Shown here one piece after another: positions 45,833 to 57,861 of a DNA stretch of 64,000 nt. The stretch comes from Salvia splendens (taxonomy: Eukaryota; Streptophyta; Magnoliopsida; Lamiales; Lamiaceae), in contig NC_056035.1 of the NCBI RefSeq assembly GCF_004379255.2, positions 27,094,502 to 27,158,501 on the forward strand. The letters run 5' to 3'. The position numbers and the translations under genes were made by a program. Position 1 is the stretch's first letter, and each line of letters begins with the position of its first letter. Below the pieces are notes generated by a model. The model was not told where the DNA came from. It made no database searches and saw nothing but the letters and a program-made list of their open reading frames with translations.

Positions 45833-47188
45833 TCACATAAACAATTCGGGGTACTTTTCTTTCATCATGTCTTCTAACTCCCATGTGGCTTCCTCGGGAC
45901 CATGGTGTTTCCACAACACTTTCACTGATGCTATTGACTTGTTTCGTAACTCTTGCACCCTTCGATCTAAGATTGCTCCGGGTCTCTCCTCGTAGCTCAT
46001 GACGGGGGTCAGGACAACCTCTTCTTGATGAATCAAATGCTTGGGATCAAACACGTACTTGCGCAACTGCGACACATGGAATACGTTGTGCACACTCCTA
46101 AAACTAGGAGGTAACGCCTGGCGATACGGTACAGGACCTACTTTACCACTAATCTTGTACCGCCCTACAAAACGCGGTTTCAATATGCCCTTCACTCCAA
46201 ACCTCACAACTCCTCTCGTCGGGGATACTTTCAAGAAGACTTTGTCACCAACATCGAATTTGATTTCCGTTCGGTGCACGTCAGCATACGACTTCTGCCT
46301 ATATTGAGCTTCTTTGATCCTTGCACGGATTTGATGCACAATTTCAGTCATCTCCTTGATAGCGTCGGGTCCTAACATCCTTCTTTCACCAACTTCATCC
46401 TAGTAGAGTGGGGATCGATATTTCCTACCATACAGGGCTTCATACGGCGCCATGTCGATCGTTGCTTGGTAACTATTGTTGTAGGCGAATTCAACCAAAG
46501 GCAGAACAGTTTTCCAACTTTCCCCTTGGTCTAGGACAACGGCTCGCAGCATATCTTCAAGTATTTGAATCATCCTTTCCGACTGCCCGTCAGATTGCGG
46601 GTGATAAGCAGTGCTAAAGTTCAACTTCGTGCCTAGCTCCTATTGCAAACTCATCCAAAATTTTGACATGAACTTCTTATCACGATCGGACACAATGGTC
46701 TTTGGCGCTCCCTGTAAACGTACAATCTCACTCACGTAGAGCTTAGCTAACTTGTCCGATCCATAGGTAATTCTAATCGGTAAGAGGTGCGCGCTTTTAG
46801 TGAGTCGATCGATGATCACCCAAATTGCAGTATTCCCCTTTTGTGACTTCGGTAAACCCATCACGAAGTCCATGGCCAAGTGATCCCACTTTCATTCTGG
46901 AATTTTGATCGGTTGCAATTTCTCATACGGTCGTTGGTGTAAGGCCTTCACTTGTTGACACGCTAGACATCGTTCCACAAACGATGCTACATCACCTTTC
47001 ATTCCATTCCACCAAAAACGTTGCTTCAAGTCTCGATACATCTTCGTGCTTCCAGGGTGAGCAGTGTAAGGCGTGTGGTAAGCATTGTCTGCCTCCTCAC
47101 GAAAGTGGTCTTGTTTCTCGATTCTCACCTTCGCACGTGTCTCTTCCAACTTCTCATCACGTCGTTGAGATTCTATGATCTTCGCACG
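45833..47188 (-). pseudogene. chromovirus integrase and chromodomain, decayed
   Basis: Fragments in one reading order: [17 protein letters not shown] and CLACQQVKA (zinc region), MDFVMGLPKSQKGN, SDRDKKFMSKFW, SERMIQILEDML (DDE core), GPY-like segment, and VKVLWKHHGPEEATWE chromodomain ending in ELFM. About 25 codons are missing between NAYHTPYT and the upstream part. Premature stops lie at about 46396, 46635 and 46890 (Trp or Gln positions in relatives). Sequence similarity to the element breaks at about 47188, where Athila/Tat-type sequence starts. RT and gag are absent. Confidence 0.9.
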
Positions 47189-47905
47189 TGTAACCCGACC
47201 CCAAAAAATAAGAAAAGAAAAAATGCATAGTTGATAGGAACGGCAGGAAAATAATGTAACTTGGCCATAGAAAAAAACAGAGAGTTAGATGAATAAGGCC
47301 ACAATGGCCAAATGATAGTGTTTATGAGGGGAATATTGAAGATGTAATAGGGAGGCTGCTCCAGTTTTGTTCCCAAGTTCATATGTCCTTCGTTGTTGCG
47401 AAGAAATTTAGGAACATAGAACCCCTAGGATCCTTACCTATTTACATCATGACCTCTGGCCCTGTTACAACCTTAAAAAAGACCTTAAGGAACTGGTCTG
47501 TGCCCGTGAAACTCAAAGCATCAGTGGTATGACAAAATGAATGAGTGAATGGTCCTAACATCTCTGGTGAGGAATGAGTGACCAAGTGAATCCTACAGTT
47601 GGCTAGGGTAGGGGCTATCTTGACAAACTGATGGGCTGATCAGACTAAGAAAAAGAGGAGGGAGGAGTTTGAGACTGCAAAATATTGGGAATGACCTTAA
47701 GCTTGTGGGGAATATTGCCAGAATTTGAGCCAGTTTCAAACATGAAAATATAACTGTGGTTTAAAGTGTTGTTTTTAGTCAGTATTGTAAATATCAGTGA
47801 GTCTGTTTTTTTTAGGAGTCAATCAGGGACTCATGCATGTAACTTGCCCTTTTTCTTGTTGTTCTTTCATACTTGAGGACAAGCATGGTTTAAGTGTGAG
47901 TAGTT
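47188..47905 (+). other. Athila/Tat-type 3' untranslated region, plus strand
   Basis: It begins inside the tgtaac.cgacc repeat seen at 36.1-36.3 kb and runs through the inverted counterparts of the 35.4-36.0 kb blocks. It ends tacttgaggacaagcatgg, tttaagtgtgag. No ORF is supported. Confidence 0.65.
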
Positions 47906-48480
47906 TGATATGGCTCGTTACAAGCATGGTTTTGTAGGGTTTATTACACTAACATGGCTGATATTGTGCGAAAAGAATGTTGAATTTGAGTGTACAAGGG
48001 CTATAAAGTGTAAAAGCGGCAAATGCAGGATCGACTTGATCAACTCAGGAAAGGAGTGAAGAATGGCCAGGATTGAAGCTAAGTTGATCAGTTGCGTACG
48101 AGCAGCGGAATTGCCCATCCGACAAGTTGATCAAGTGGAGTTCACCCCATGAAGTGATGAGTCACAGGAGAGAGAAGAAAAGATGCCATCTAAAGGGGCA
48201 TAAATGTCAAGATAGGATGAGCTTAACCTAGGAATTCGGGCCCAACACCTTCCCATAAATAGCAAGGAGAATGCATGCAAAAGGATTCCTCGGCCTTTCA
48301 AGTCCACTATCACCTCAGTTATCACACAGTCCTCTTTACATATTCAAGCATGGAGAATGGGAGCTAGGAGTCATCGGAGTCGCATTTCTACTTCAACCGT
48401 CCTCTTTTCTTCCTCATCGGGAAGAAAAGACGCAGATCCGCCTAAGAAGCCTTCATGGTTTGCTTTTCTTTAAAACCCTG
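47906..48480 (+). mobile_element. Athila/Tat-type LTR, 5' part, plus strand
   Basis: Starts TGATATGGCTCG directly after the 'aagtgtgagtagt' signal, as in the minus-oriented copy at 35394. A TATA-like cataaatag lies near 48255. Similarity fades near 48480, where the minus-strand extra ORF begins, so the LTR is truncated there. Confidence 0.55.
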
Positions 48481-48485
48481 AGGGG

Positions 48486-49680
48486 TCAAAATAATTGTTG
48501 CTCTGTTGCCCTCTTCGCCGCCATTAACTCATCAGCCTTTTTGCTCCTACGGGTGTTCCTTCTCGTCATCCTTTCGTTGACCTGCATCTCCTCCGCCACT
48601 GACCCATCATCCAGATCCACAATTTCTTTCAACCCTTCTCTTCGGGTTAAACAACAGTCTATGTCCAAACTATCACCACCGTCCTCACTGACGATTTTCC
48701 CCCCATTCTCAGCAGCATTAACTTCCTTAGGTATCTCTCCCTCAACATTCTCCTCCTCCTCATTCTGTCCAGCCTCTTCCTTATCATCAGCCATCTCACT
48801 ACCGTCAACTCTCTCAACATTAGCAATGTCCCTATTATCAACAACTTCTTCGATTTCTCTACCCTCCCATGCAACCACAGTATCTTCCTCCACGTCCCCC
48901 TCATTCCCCTCATCACCCTTTGGCTCATCTCCCACCACTCCCTCATCACCCTACTCTTCTAAAGTTCTCTCATCTTCGTCCCCTCCCACACTACCATGTT
49001 CTCCTCCCTCCTCCTCCTCCTCTTCATTCCCATCTACTTCCTCTACCTACTCCTCGCAGGGACAATCAGCCGATTCTGCATGTGGCATAATAGGGGCAGG
49101 GGTAGATGTCGTGGGTTGATTTTCGATTTGTGTCACCGAAGATGGGGGTTCTATCGCATGGGTTAGGGTTTCGGGTAATTTTTGTGGGCTTTCTTTGTGA
49201 GAGGTTAGGGCTTGGGCTGTGGGGGTATCTCGGAAGGTCGACGGTCTGGGTGGAATTTCCAGTGGGGTTAGGGCGGCTTTTTCTTCTTGACATGCCGTTG
49301 CCATACGAGCATAAAATGCACTCGCCTTCGTTCCACGGCCAATTTTTTGGAGGAATTCCTCCATAATTTGCTCTGGATCGGGCACATCGGTCGGTTCTGT
49401 GGTGGTGAAGGCGGTTGCGGCAGGTAAAGCGGTGGAAATCATTAGCGAAATAGTAGAGGTTGTAGTTGCCACCGCCGTTGGCTCCGGCCGTACTGTAATC
49501 GGGGTGGGAGTCACGATTTGAGATGATTAAGTCGCCACCACCTCCGTTTGAGGGACGATTGGTGGCTTCTTCGCAGGCGGGTTCGTCGAGGATTTTGAAG
49601 AAGATTAGCCGGTCTTTGCCTTGGTGGGTTGAGGATTCTTCCTTCGGCTGGTGTGTTTGGGTGGTTGGTTCTCCATGACG
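48486..49680 (-). pseudogene. extra ORF of Athila/Tat-type element, N-terminal part, decayed
   Basis: A minus-strand frame from an ATG near 49676 (MENQPPKHTSRR) passes several stops, then gives open blocks 49514-49047 (T/P-rich, then EQIMEEFLQKIGRG) and 48938-48486 (acidic, with NERMTRRNTRRSKK at the end). The order (short basic start, T/P-rich, acidic) parallels 36769-37842 on the plus strand. Upstream (49690-50080) is a pyrimidine-rich leader-like tract. It follows the Athila pol on the same strand. The C-terminal domain is missing, cut by the LTR junction near 48480. Confidence 0.45.
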
Positions 49681-50103
49681 GTCCGAACTGAAATCCGCAG
49701 TGGTCGGTGGAAGTTTCGCCGGAAACTGACACAAAGGAAATTTGGAATGGTTTGATGTGGGTTTTCGAAAATTGAATGTGTGCGTTGTGAGAGAAATAAG
49801 TTGTGAGGGAGAAGTTAATAAGGTAGGGAAAGTTATTTTTAGGAAAATAGAAATAGGAAAGGAAAAAGAAAATGAGGAAATAACAATAATAAAAAAAGAA
49901 GATAAAAGATAAAAGGAAAAGGAAGATGGGCGGTTGCAGGATGATGAAAGCAACCATACGCTTCCCCAAAAGTTTGAATTTTGAAATTTGAATTTTAAAA
50001 ACATCCCCCATTTTGTCCGAAAATTCCTCTCTCTCACTGAACGGCTGATTCCAAACTCCCTCTCACAATACAACACTTTAGAAAATGTTTTAACTAAAAA
50101 GAT

Positions 50104-50187
50104 GAGACACCAAACAACCTGGTCAAGGGGTTATGAATCCAACATATTTTCAATCTCAATTGCTTTTCCAGGTATGCTTGGTGTCTC
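50104..50187. repeat. hairpin between Athila pol and extra ORF
   Basis: gagacaccaa (50104-50113) and cctgg (50118-50122) pair with ccagg (50168-50172) and ttggtgtctc (50178-50187). The small internal loops are of equal size and the apical loop is about 45 bases. Confidence 0.8.
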
Positions 50188-50339
50188 AAAAATATTTTTG
50201 GGTAATCATTTTTTTCTTCGTTTGGATTTTTTGATATCAAGATTCAAGAAACATATTCACATTAATTACAATTCATGCGTAAGTATTCTTAGGAATATGC
50301 TAGTTCAGTCCATTGAGTTTAAAACTTCATTTCTATCTA

Positions 50340-53300
50340 CTTGACCTAGGAATTCCCAAAGAATACTTAGCAACCTAACTGGTTAGGTAATAGTGGAGAG
50401 CATGCGTAGTGGAATTTCTTCCACTACACACAACTCTGAACTATCCATAAATACCTTGACCCTGTGGCCGTTAACAAGAAAAGGTATAGAGTTAGAAGCG
50501 CTTCCCTAAATTTCCACAGCTCCATTCGCTCGGAGGCCAACGATCGTGTAGGGTCCTATCCATTTAGACATCAGCTTTCCCAGCATTAACTTTAGCCTCG
50601 ATTAGAACAAGAGAACTTTCTGACCCACTTGTAATTCTTTGATCCAGAGGTTTTTGTGGTGCCACAACTTAGTTTTTTCCTTGTACCACATCGCCGCATC
50701 ATACGACTCAAGTCTCAATTCCTTCAACTCTTGTAGTTGAAGTTTCCTCTCTTCCTCACAGGCCTGGGGCTTTAGATTCATCTCCTTGACCGCCCAGTAA
50801 GCTCTATGTTCAACACCCAAAGGGAGATGGCACATTTTTCCGAAAAGGAGCATGTAAGGCGACATTCCAATGTGGGTCTTGAACGCAGTACGGTAGGCCC
50901 AAAGAGCATCAACCAACCGTTTACTCCAGTCTTTCCTCGACGGGTTAACTATTTTCTCCAAAATTCCTTTTATCTCCCGGTTGGAGATCTCCGCCTGCCC
51001 GTTACTCTGTGGATGATGCGGAGTGGACAATCTGTGATGTACTCTGTATTTCTTCATCAGGGCTTCCATGTTGTGGTTGCAGAAATGTGTTCCTTGATCC
51101 GAAATAACCGCCCTAGCAACGTCGTAGCGGCTGAAAATATTGGCCTTTAGGAACTTCATGACCTCCTTTGCTTCTCACGTGGCAGTCGCCTTAGCCTCTA
51201 TCCATTTTGATACCTAATCTACTGCCACCAGCATATAAGAATTTCCATAGGAAGACGGGAATAGACCCATGAAGTCCATCCCCCAGACATCAAACACTTC
51301 ATAGACGATCACTGGGACCTGGGCATTTCGTCACGAGCGGAGATTCCCCCGATCTGTTGGCAACGACCACAACTCTGGAAAAACTCATACGCGTCTATGT
51401 TCAATGTGGCCCAGTAAAAACCGCTGTCCAGAACCTTCCGACCAGTTTTTCTTGGGCCAAAATGCCCACCGCATGCCAATGCATGGCAATGATCGTCCCA
51501 AAAATAGTACTTCGCTTCACTCCTAATTTTCATCCTCTAGGCCTGAGAAACTTCTGGTGCACTAGGGAGGTCTCCTGTAACTAAGAAATTTGCCAGGTCT
51601 GCGAACCAGGGTTCTGCATTTAGCTTATACTTCCCTCTCTCAGAATCTCCTGGACTAGTCACCGCTATCACTTCCATCCATCTAATCGGCCTGGAAGAAT
51701 TTCCCACATAATAAAGATGTTCTTATGGGAGCGCATCTGATATATAGCATCCTCTGTATCTCCATGAAATATTCTGCTTAAATGGTCAGGCACTTGGTTT
51801 TCTGTCCCTTTCTTGTCTCTTACCTCCCAGTTGAATTCCTAAAGTAACAACACCCATCTGATCAGTCGTGGCTTAGACTCCTTTTTCGCCAATAGAAATT
51901 TTAAATCCGCGTGGTCATTGAACACTATCACCCTCGACCCAAGTAGATATGGGCGGAACTTCTCAAAAGAATACACAACAACTAGCATTTCTTTCTCCGT
52001 GGTGTCTTAATTCTTCTGTGCCTGATTAAGAGTCTTCGAGGCGTAGAAAATTACATAGCTCTTCCCATCAATTCTTTGACCTAGCACAGCTCCGACGACG
52101 AAGTCACTGGTATCGCACATCACCTTGAAGGGGTGATTCCAGTCTGGAGCTCTAATTATCGGGGCTGATACAAGCTTATCCTTCAGAAGTTGGAAGGCCC
52201 CTTGATATACCTCCTCGAAGACAAAATCTACATCATTCTGCAGGAGGTGGGTAAGCGGTTGCACGATCTTCACAAAATCCTTGATGAACCTTCGGTAAAA
52301 ACCCGCATGACCTAAGAATCCTCTTACTTTCTTCTGACTCGTGGGATAAGGCAGCTTTGAAATTACATCCACTTTCGCCTTGTCGACTTGGATTCCTCTC
52401 TCAAATACAACATGGCCCAGGACGATACCATCCGGGACCATAAAATGACACTTCTCGAGGTTGAGGACGCGGTTCTTCTCTTGACACCTTCTCAGAACAA
52501 CGTCCAGATGACCTAAGCACGACTCAAAAGAATCTTCCTAGAGTGTGAAGTTGTCCATGAAGATTTCTATACATTCTTCTAACAAGTCGGAGAAAATGCT
52601 CATCATACACCTTTGGGAGGTTCCAAGTGCATTGTGTAGACCGAAGGGCATCCTCCTATAAGCATATGTGCCAAAAGGGCAGGTGAAAGTTGTCTTGTCC
52701 TGATCCTCTGGGTCGACGTAAATCTAAAAATAGCCACTATAACCATCAAGAAAACAAAACTATTGTTTCCCAACTAACCTCTCCAGCATCTGATCGATGA
52801 AAGGCAGGGGAAAGTGGTCTTTTCAAGTGGCTGTATTTAATTTCCGGTAGTCAATGCACATTCTCCACCCCGTGACTAATCACGTGGGTACGAGCTCATG
52901 TGAACCGGGCTCACCCACTCACTATCTGGGATTGATTAGATGATTCCTAAGGATAGTAACTTCAGCACCTCTTTCAAGACCTCTTCTCTCATGTCCGGGT
53001 TCAGTTTTCTCTGTGAATCTCAGTAGGCCTTCGCGCCTTCTTCCAAGCGAATATGATGCATGCAAAGATTCGGGACTGATGCCCACCAGATCTGATAGAG
53101 TCCACCCGATAGCTTTTTTATTTCTCCTGAGCACGTCCAGTAATTTACCCTCCTGTTCCTGGGTTAGTTTGCTGTTGACGATCACAGGGAACGTCTCATT
53201 CGCCTCCATGTAAGCATACTTCAGGCCTGGTGGAAGTTTCTTCAACTTCTTCTTTGGTAAATTTGTCTCCTGGGGCAGTGAATTCTTCTCCATTACCTTC

Positions 53301-53560
53301 GTAGCTAAATCCTCTGAGTCAGGAAATATTTCCAAGCTGGCCAAGTGGGCAGATCCCCCTGACCTGACAGACACAGGACTCTTACAGAATTCCACAATCG
53401 CTTCTGCAAGGTCTTCATTCGTCATTTCTTGAGTGTTCATTGCCTCGCACCATCCCGCCACCTCTTTATCAATGGAATGGCTCAGGTCTGAATTATTAAT
53501 CTACTCCTGCATTAGTTCAGTCTCAAGATATTCCTGGACCAAGGGGTTAATGATATCCAC
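50340..53560 (-). pseudogene. Athila pol: RT, RNase H, integrase (right part displaced by copia)
   Basis: Minus strand. The RT leader is LPPGLKYAYMEANETFPVIV, then AIGWTLSDLVGISP (53461-52922, with a frame change near 53060). The RT core at 52920-52450 has several stops and carries EIFMDNF, where an FMDDF motif is expected, so the second catalytic Asp is replaced by Asn. The thumb/connection and RNase H start at 52441-52007 (VRGFLGHAGFYRRFI, DTSDFVVGAVLGQR). The integrase zinc region is at 51533-51309 (CGRCQQIG). The core at 51159-50602 has [29 protein letters not shown] and [12 protein letters not shown], characteristic of Athila. Non-functional. Confidence 0.9.
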
Positions 53561-55047
53561 TGTTAGAGCTTTGTGTACTGGAAATCACCTTTCGAGTGAT
53601 TGGATACTGTAAAACTCTAATTGTTATTTTCCAATAAATGCAACAAATTATTTTTTGTCATAATGTTGTTATGTTTTACATTTAATGGTTGTTTATTGCA
53701 TATTTAAATGTATAAGCAAACGTAACAAAGTCTAAGTCTTTGTTTTAGTAGACCGGTTGTGGGCGTCGTCCAAAGAAAAATAAGAATTTCACAACCTAGA
53801 TAGGCCTAGACTACCTATCGTGAAAGGTTGCAATGTCAGTCCGATTATTACTAAGCCTTATTTAAATAAGATGACGTTGGTGTGGTATAGCACTGAATGA
53901 ATCTAACAGCAAGATGAGTCTTTATGCTATCTACTGAAAAGACGAGGTCTTGATAATTAATTTCTTAATCAATGTACGTTAGCATTGAGCATACGATATT
54001 GAGTATCTACTACTTTGACTTACCAAAGGTGTGGGTTTTTCGTCACCCAAAGGTGTGGGTTTTTCGTCACCCAAAGGTGTGGGTTTTTCGTCACCCAACG
54101 ATCCAGGTATATTGGGTAGTGGCGATCATTATCTAGCGGTGCTAGGATTGCTATTACGTTGAATCGTGCGCGAGGAGAGTCTCGTTTGATAACATCCACA
54201 AGAGGAGCTCGAAACAAGGTTTTATTATTCAGAACCTAGCTAGTTGGAGTTTAATTACTCTGTGAATAATAAATAAGAGTTTCTTGCTAAGTCCACTCTT
54301 GGAGATTAAAATATGTTAATTAATTAAGTCCATAGCAGACAATAATTAATTAATGGATGTTTCTATCTTAAGCGCGAGAAATAAATTAAATGCAATTAAA
54401 GGAAACCCGGAATACTTGTAATTTCAGATTTAGAAGACAATGTAATATTACTTCTGTAGTGACTGCTTGTAATATTCTAATATAAGCTTATATTAAATTG
54501 TGGGTTCAATTTAATTAGTAAAAAGCTAATTGGGTGAGGCATGTTCCAAATTCTTCCTTAGATCCCTAACTGGGCCTAATATGTGACTTAATATAAATAG
54601 GAGAATAAAGGAGACAGAAAATACAATAATTTTGGTTGAGAATTTTCGTCCCCCTCAGAGAAAGAGAGAGTTCAAAATTTTACCTCCTCCGTGAGCTGAG
54701 TTATGTCTTCGTTATTCAAGTCCTAGTACGTTGGTGAGATTAGCCCACACAAATATCAGCGTATAGTCCGGGACACCAGTCAGAAGGTCCGAGGTCAAGT
54801 ACTGAAGATCTTCACGTGGAGAAGACGCAAGCCATCATCGATTCTTGATTGAATCAACAAGGTAAATTGGCTAATTCCGTAGTAAGCATGTTTCAGGGAT
54901 TTTATATGCTAAAGCATGTTTTAATTCAAGTTATGAGCATGATACATGTGATAATTACGTGAATAAAATTTGTCTAAATAATATGCTAAATAGATCAAAT
55001 TTATGTGATCGGTAAATTCCCGCACGCTTCCGCTGCCAACCCCTTCA
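53561..55047 (+). repeat. copia 5' LTR with triple 24-bp repeat
   Basis: It carries three copies of aaaggtgtgggtttttcgtc plus accc (54025-54096); the 3' LTR has one diverged copy (about 61576). A 3'-LTR segment of about 27 bases (near 61300) is missing here. The PBS TGGTATCAGAG (55050-55060, iMet) follows after two bases. Confidence 0.93.
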
Positions 55048-55199
55048 ATTGGTATCAGAGACAGTCTTTGGCTCTGATTATTTGGATTTAAATTTCGCGA
55101 AATTCATGTATGCATGTCCAATTTGATTGCGAAGCATGTTCTTGGTGTTTTGTTTAATTTATTATGCATGATGAACTCAAGAACTATCGAATCAAAGAA

Positions 55200-55835
55200 C
55201 TTGAATTGCTCGATCGTACGAGACGGGCAATCCGTCGGCGCTCGCCCCGAGACGGATCGCACCACGCACGATCGAGGTAGGGATGTCGAGACAGTGGGAG
55301 CCAGGGAGCCATGATCACGTGGCGTCGCACGGACGAGCGAGGGCTCGTGCGCGTCGCAGGCCAAGATCGCACGCCCCAGACGCACTCGCGTCAAGACCGA
55401 CATGGATGCTGGCGTGGTGTGGCGGTTTGACCGAGAACCGACCGAGACACCGAGACGCGAGGGAACTCCAACCCTAGGCGGAAGGTCCGAGACGGAGTCC
55501 CTAGCCACTGGCCGAGACAGACGCGCCGAGTCGCGCACCGTGTGCCGCTGGGATGGGAGCATCGTCGCTCGGATAGGCCGAGACGGGCGACAGCAACTGG
55601 CCGAGAGCAGTGCCACCGTCGTGCGCGCTGCTGGCCGAGGACCGCATCACCCGACGTGCCGAGACGGCCGAGAGTGTCAGCATCCGACGGCCGAGAGCAA
55701 GTGCACCTGGTGCGCTACGCTGGCCGAGGACGGGGCGACAGCCACTGGCCGAGACGCTGCGTGCGTCGTGATTCGACGACGAACTTGTCGGATCTTCATC
55801 GTTCATCGTTCGTGCAAACCTCGTACGATGAGATA
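55200..55835. other. GC/CpG-rich island in copia leader with ccgaga motifs
   Basis: About 620 bases of GC-rich, CpG-dense sequence between AT-rich leader parts. ggccgag or ccgaga recurs roughly fifteen times on the plus strand, with phrases such as actggccgag in three places (55507, 55599, 55754). The open frames on both strands are Arg-rich by composition and show no domain. Not called a gene; function unknown. Confidence 0.75.
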
Positions 55836-55929
55836 ACGATAAAGGATTATTTTAATGATTATTTAATTATTTTATTAAAAGATATCATTAAAATATTATT
55901 ATTTAATAGAAATAAAATCTTTTTAGAAG

Positions 55930-56160
55930 ATTTGCCTAGATTTTAGGAATATTTTATTATTTTCTATATCTATGGAAATAAATAATATTATTTTTAATTC
56001 CTAGATGATATGGATGAGAATAATTTAATAGTTTCCTAATATTTATCTAGATTTAAGGAATATTTTTATTATTATCTATATCTATGGAAATAAAAAATAT
56101 TATTTTGATTCCTAGATGATATGGATAAGAATAATTTAATTGTTCCCTAATATTTATATA
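55930..56160. repeat. about 115-bp tandem duplication in copia leader
   Basis: The segment ctatatctatggaaataaa, then ttcctagatgatatggat and cctaatatttat, occurs at about 55940-56045 and 56055-56160. Further on, ttatcg(c/t)cacctgc.ctg with ggggacaataatcctaagaa occurs at 56555 and 56660. Confidence 0.85.
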
Positions 56161-57057
56161 TCTAAGATCCTAAAAAGGATAGATATGTATGGATACATTA
56201 AATAATGAAATATCTCTTCCTAATCTTGAACAAGGAAATAATTTGAATTTATTTTTCATGTCTTATTAAGGATTAAATAATTTGTTTATTTTAGATATAC
56301 CTTATAGTAGACATGAATAAGAATTAAATTCCAGAATAACAGTTTCCTAAAGGAAGATAACAACATTAAACTAAAGATTTAATTATCTAGCAATTTAAAT
56401 ACCAACAGAATTTAATCAAGCCTTTCTCTGCCCTAAGGCTAAGGATAATTAAAGAAAAACCATAACCCAAATATCTAAGCTATAATTACGAACTCAACGT
56501 TTGTATATGGTCTCCACCAATTGGTCTGCAATTTATGAAGCCTTTTTTTTAATATTATCGCCACCTGCACTGGGGGACAATAATCCTAAGAAATAGCAAG
56601 TTCATATGGCGGACTTCTCAAATATAAATGGTATGAACTAGAATGTGGTTTCCAATATTATCGTCACCTGCTCTGTGGGGACAATAATCCTAAGAAACTA
56701 CGAGATTCAGAAGTTCACACAGGATTTATGAGATAGCTTGATCTTGTTATCAGCACATAAGCATTGTTATGGGAGTGTGTTGTAGAAATGAGATTCTGTA
56801 ATGCTAAATTCGGTGGTCTTTCTTAAGCAACATTAGGCGGTCATGCCACTCTGTGGTCTCTGGACTATTCGTCGGTGTTGTGACCAATAATATTGTAAGA
56901 TTTTAATGCGTATTGACTTCCTCTGGAGGGTACACAATTTTAATTTTACAGCTGTAAGATTTTGAAAAGTTTTATGATTAATCTAATCAAATTTCTTACA
57001 TAAGTTTATGGCAAATAGTAAAATACTCTGTTTTGTAGTGCAAATCAAATCGTCACA

Positions 57058-57861
57058 ATGTCGTTCAATCCTCTTTCTGCAATTCTCAAAGAAAACAAAC
57101 TCGAGGGCCAAAATTACATAGAATGGAAACAAAATTTGGACATCGTTCTTACAGCTGAAGAGTACAACTTTGTGCTCACAACCCTGCGACCTCCAGTACC
57201 GGCGGCTAACGCTGCGGTAGGACTCAGAGATGCACATAGAAAGTGGCATAAGGCGAATGAGATGGCTAAGTGCTACATGTTGGCATCTATGTCTTCAGTA
57301 CTCAAGCATCAGCATTCTGCCATGGAAACTGCCACTGAAATTATGCAGAATCTCAAGAATCTCTTTGGTACTTAGAATCGAACTGCTAAGTGTCAAGCCT
57401 TTCAGAGTATCATGTCGAAGACAATGAAGGAGGGCTCGTCTGTGAGGGACCATGTCCTCGAGATGATTGTCCACCTCAACCAGATTGAGGTGTTGGGAGG
57501 GACCATCGATCCCGAGTCCCAGGTAACAATCATCCTTAAAAGTCTTCCCCCTAGCTTCCAGCAGTTCAAGCTCAACTTTGAGATGAACAAAAGGAATTAC
57601 ACCTTGGCAGAACTATTGACTGAACTTCAGTCAGCAGAGGACCTTATGGTCCAGGCTAAGACTGCCATGATGACTTCGGCACCTCGTTCCTCTGGCTTCA
57701 AGCCTAGAAAAGGAAAAAGGAAGGCACCGAACTCAGAATCGGGCAAAGTGGCTAAGGGAAAGAAGAAGAAAAGGGAAAACAAGAAGCCCTCGGGAAGTGT
57801 TTCAAGTGCGGAGAAAAGGGGCATTGGAAGCCAGACTGTCCTAAAAGGGGCAAGGCTATAG
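57058..57861 (+). pseudogene. copia gag
   Basis: MSFNPLSAILKENKLEG, then the YIEWKQNLDIVL gag core and LKSLPPSFQQF. The in-frame TAG at 57373-57375 falls at a probable Gln codon. The zinc knuckle CFKCGEKGHWKPDC (about 57800-57842) is in the next frame, so a frameshift lies near 57790. Gag forms the particle and binds RNA. Confidence 0.9.

Noticed and set aside
48271..49119. 282-codon plus-strand ORF
   Set aside because: It is the antisense shadow of the acidic minus-strand ORF, with Ser/Pro/Leu-rich composition from reversed Glu/Asp codons.
55104..55946. ORFs of 100-170 codons on both strands in the GC-rich leader
   Set aside because: They are explained by stop-poor GC-rich composition. No protein family is recognised.
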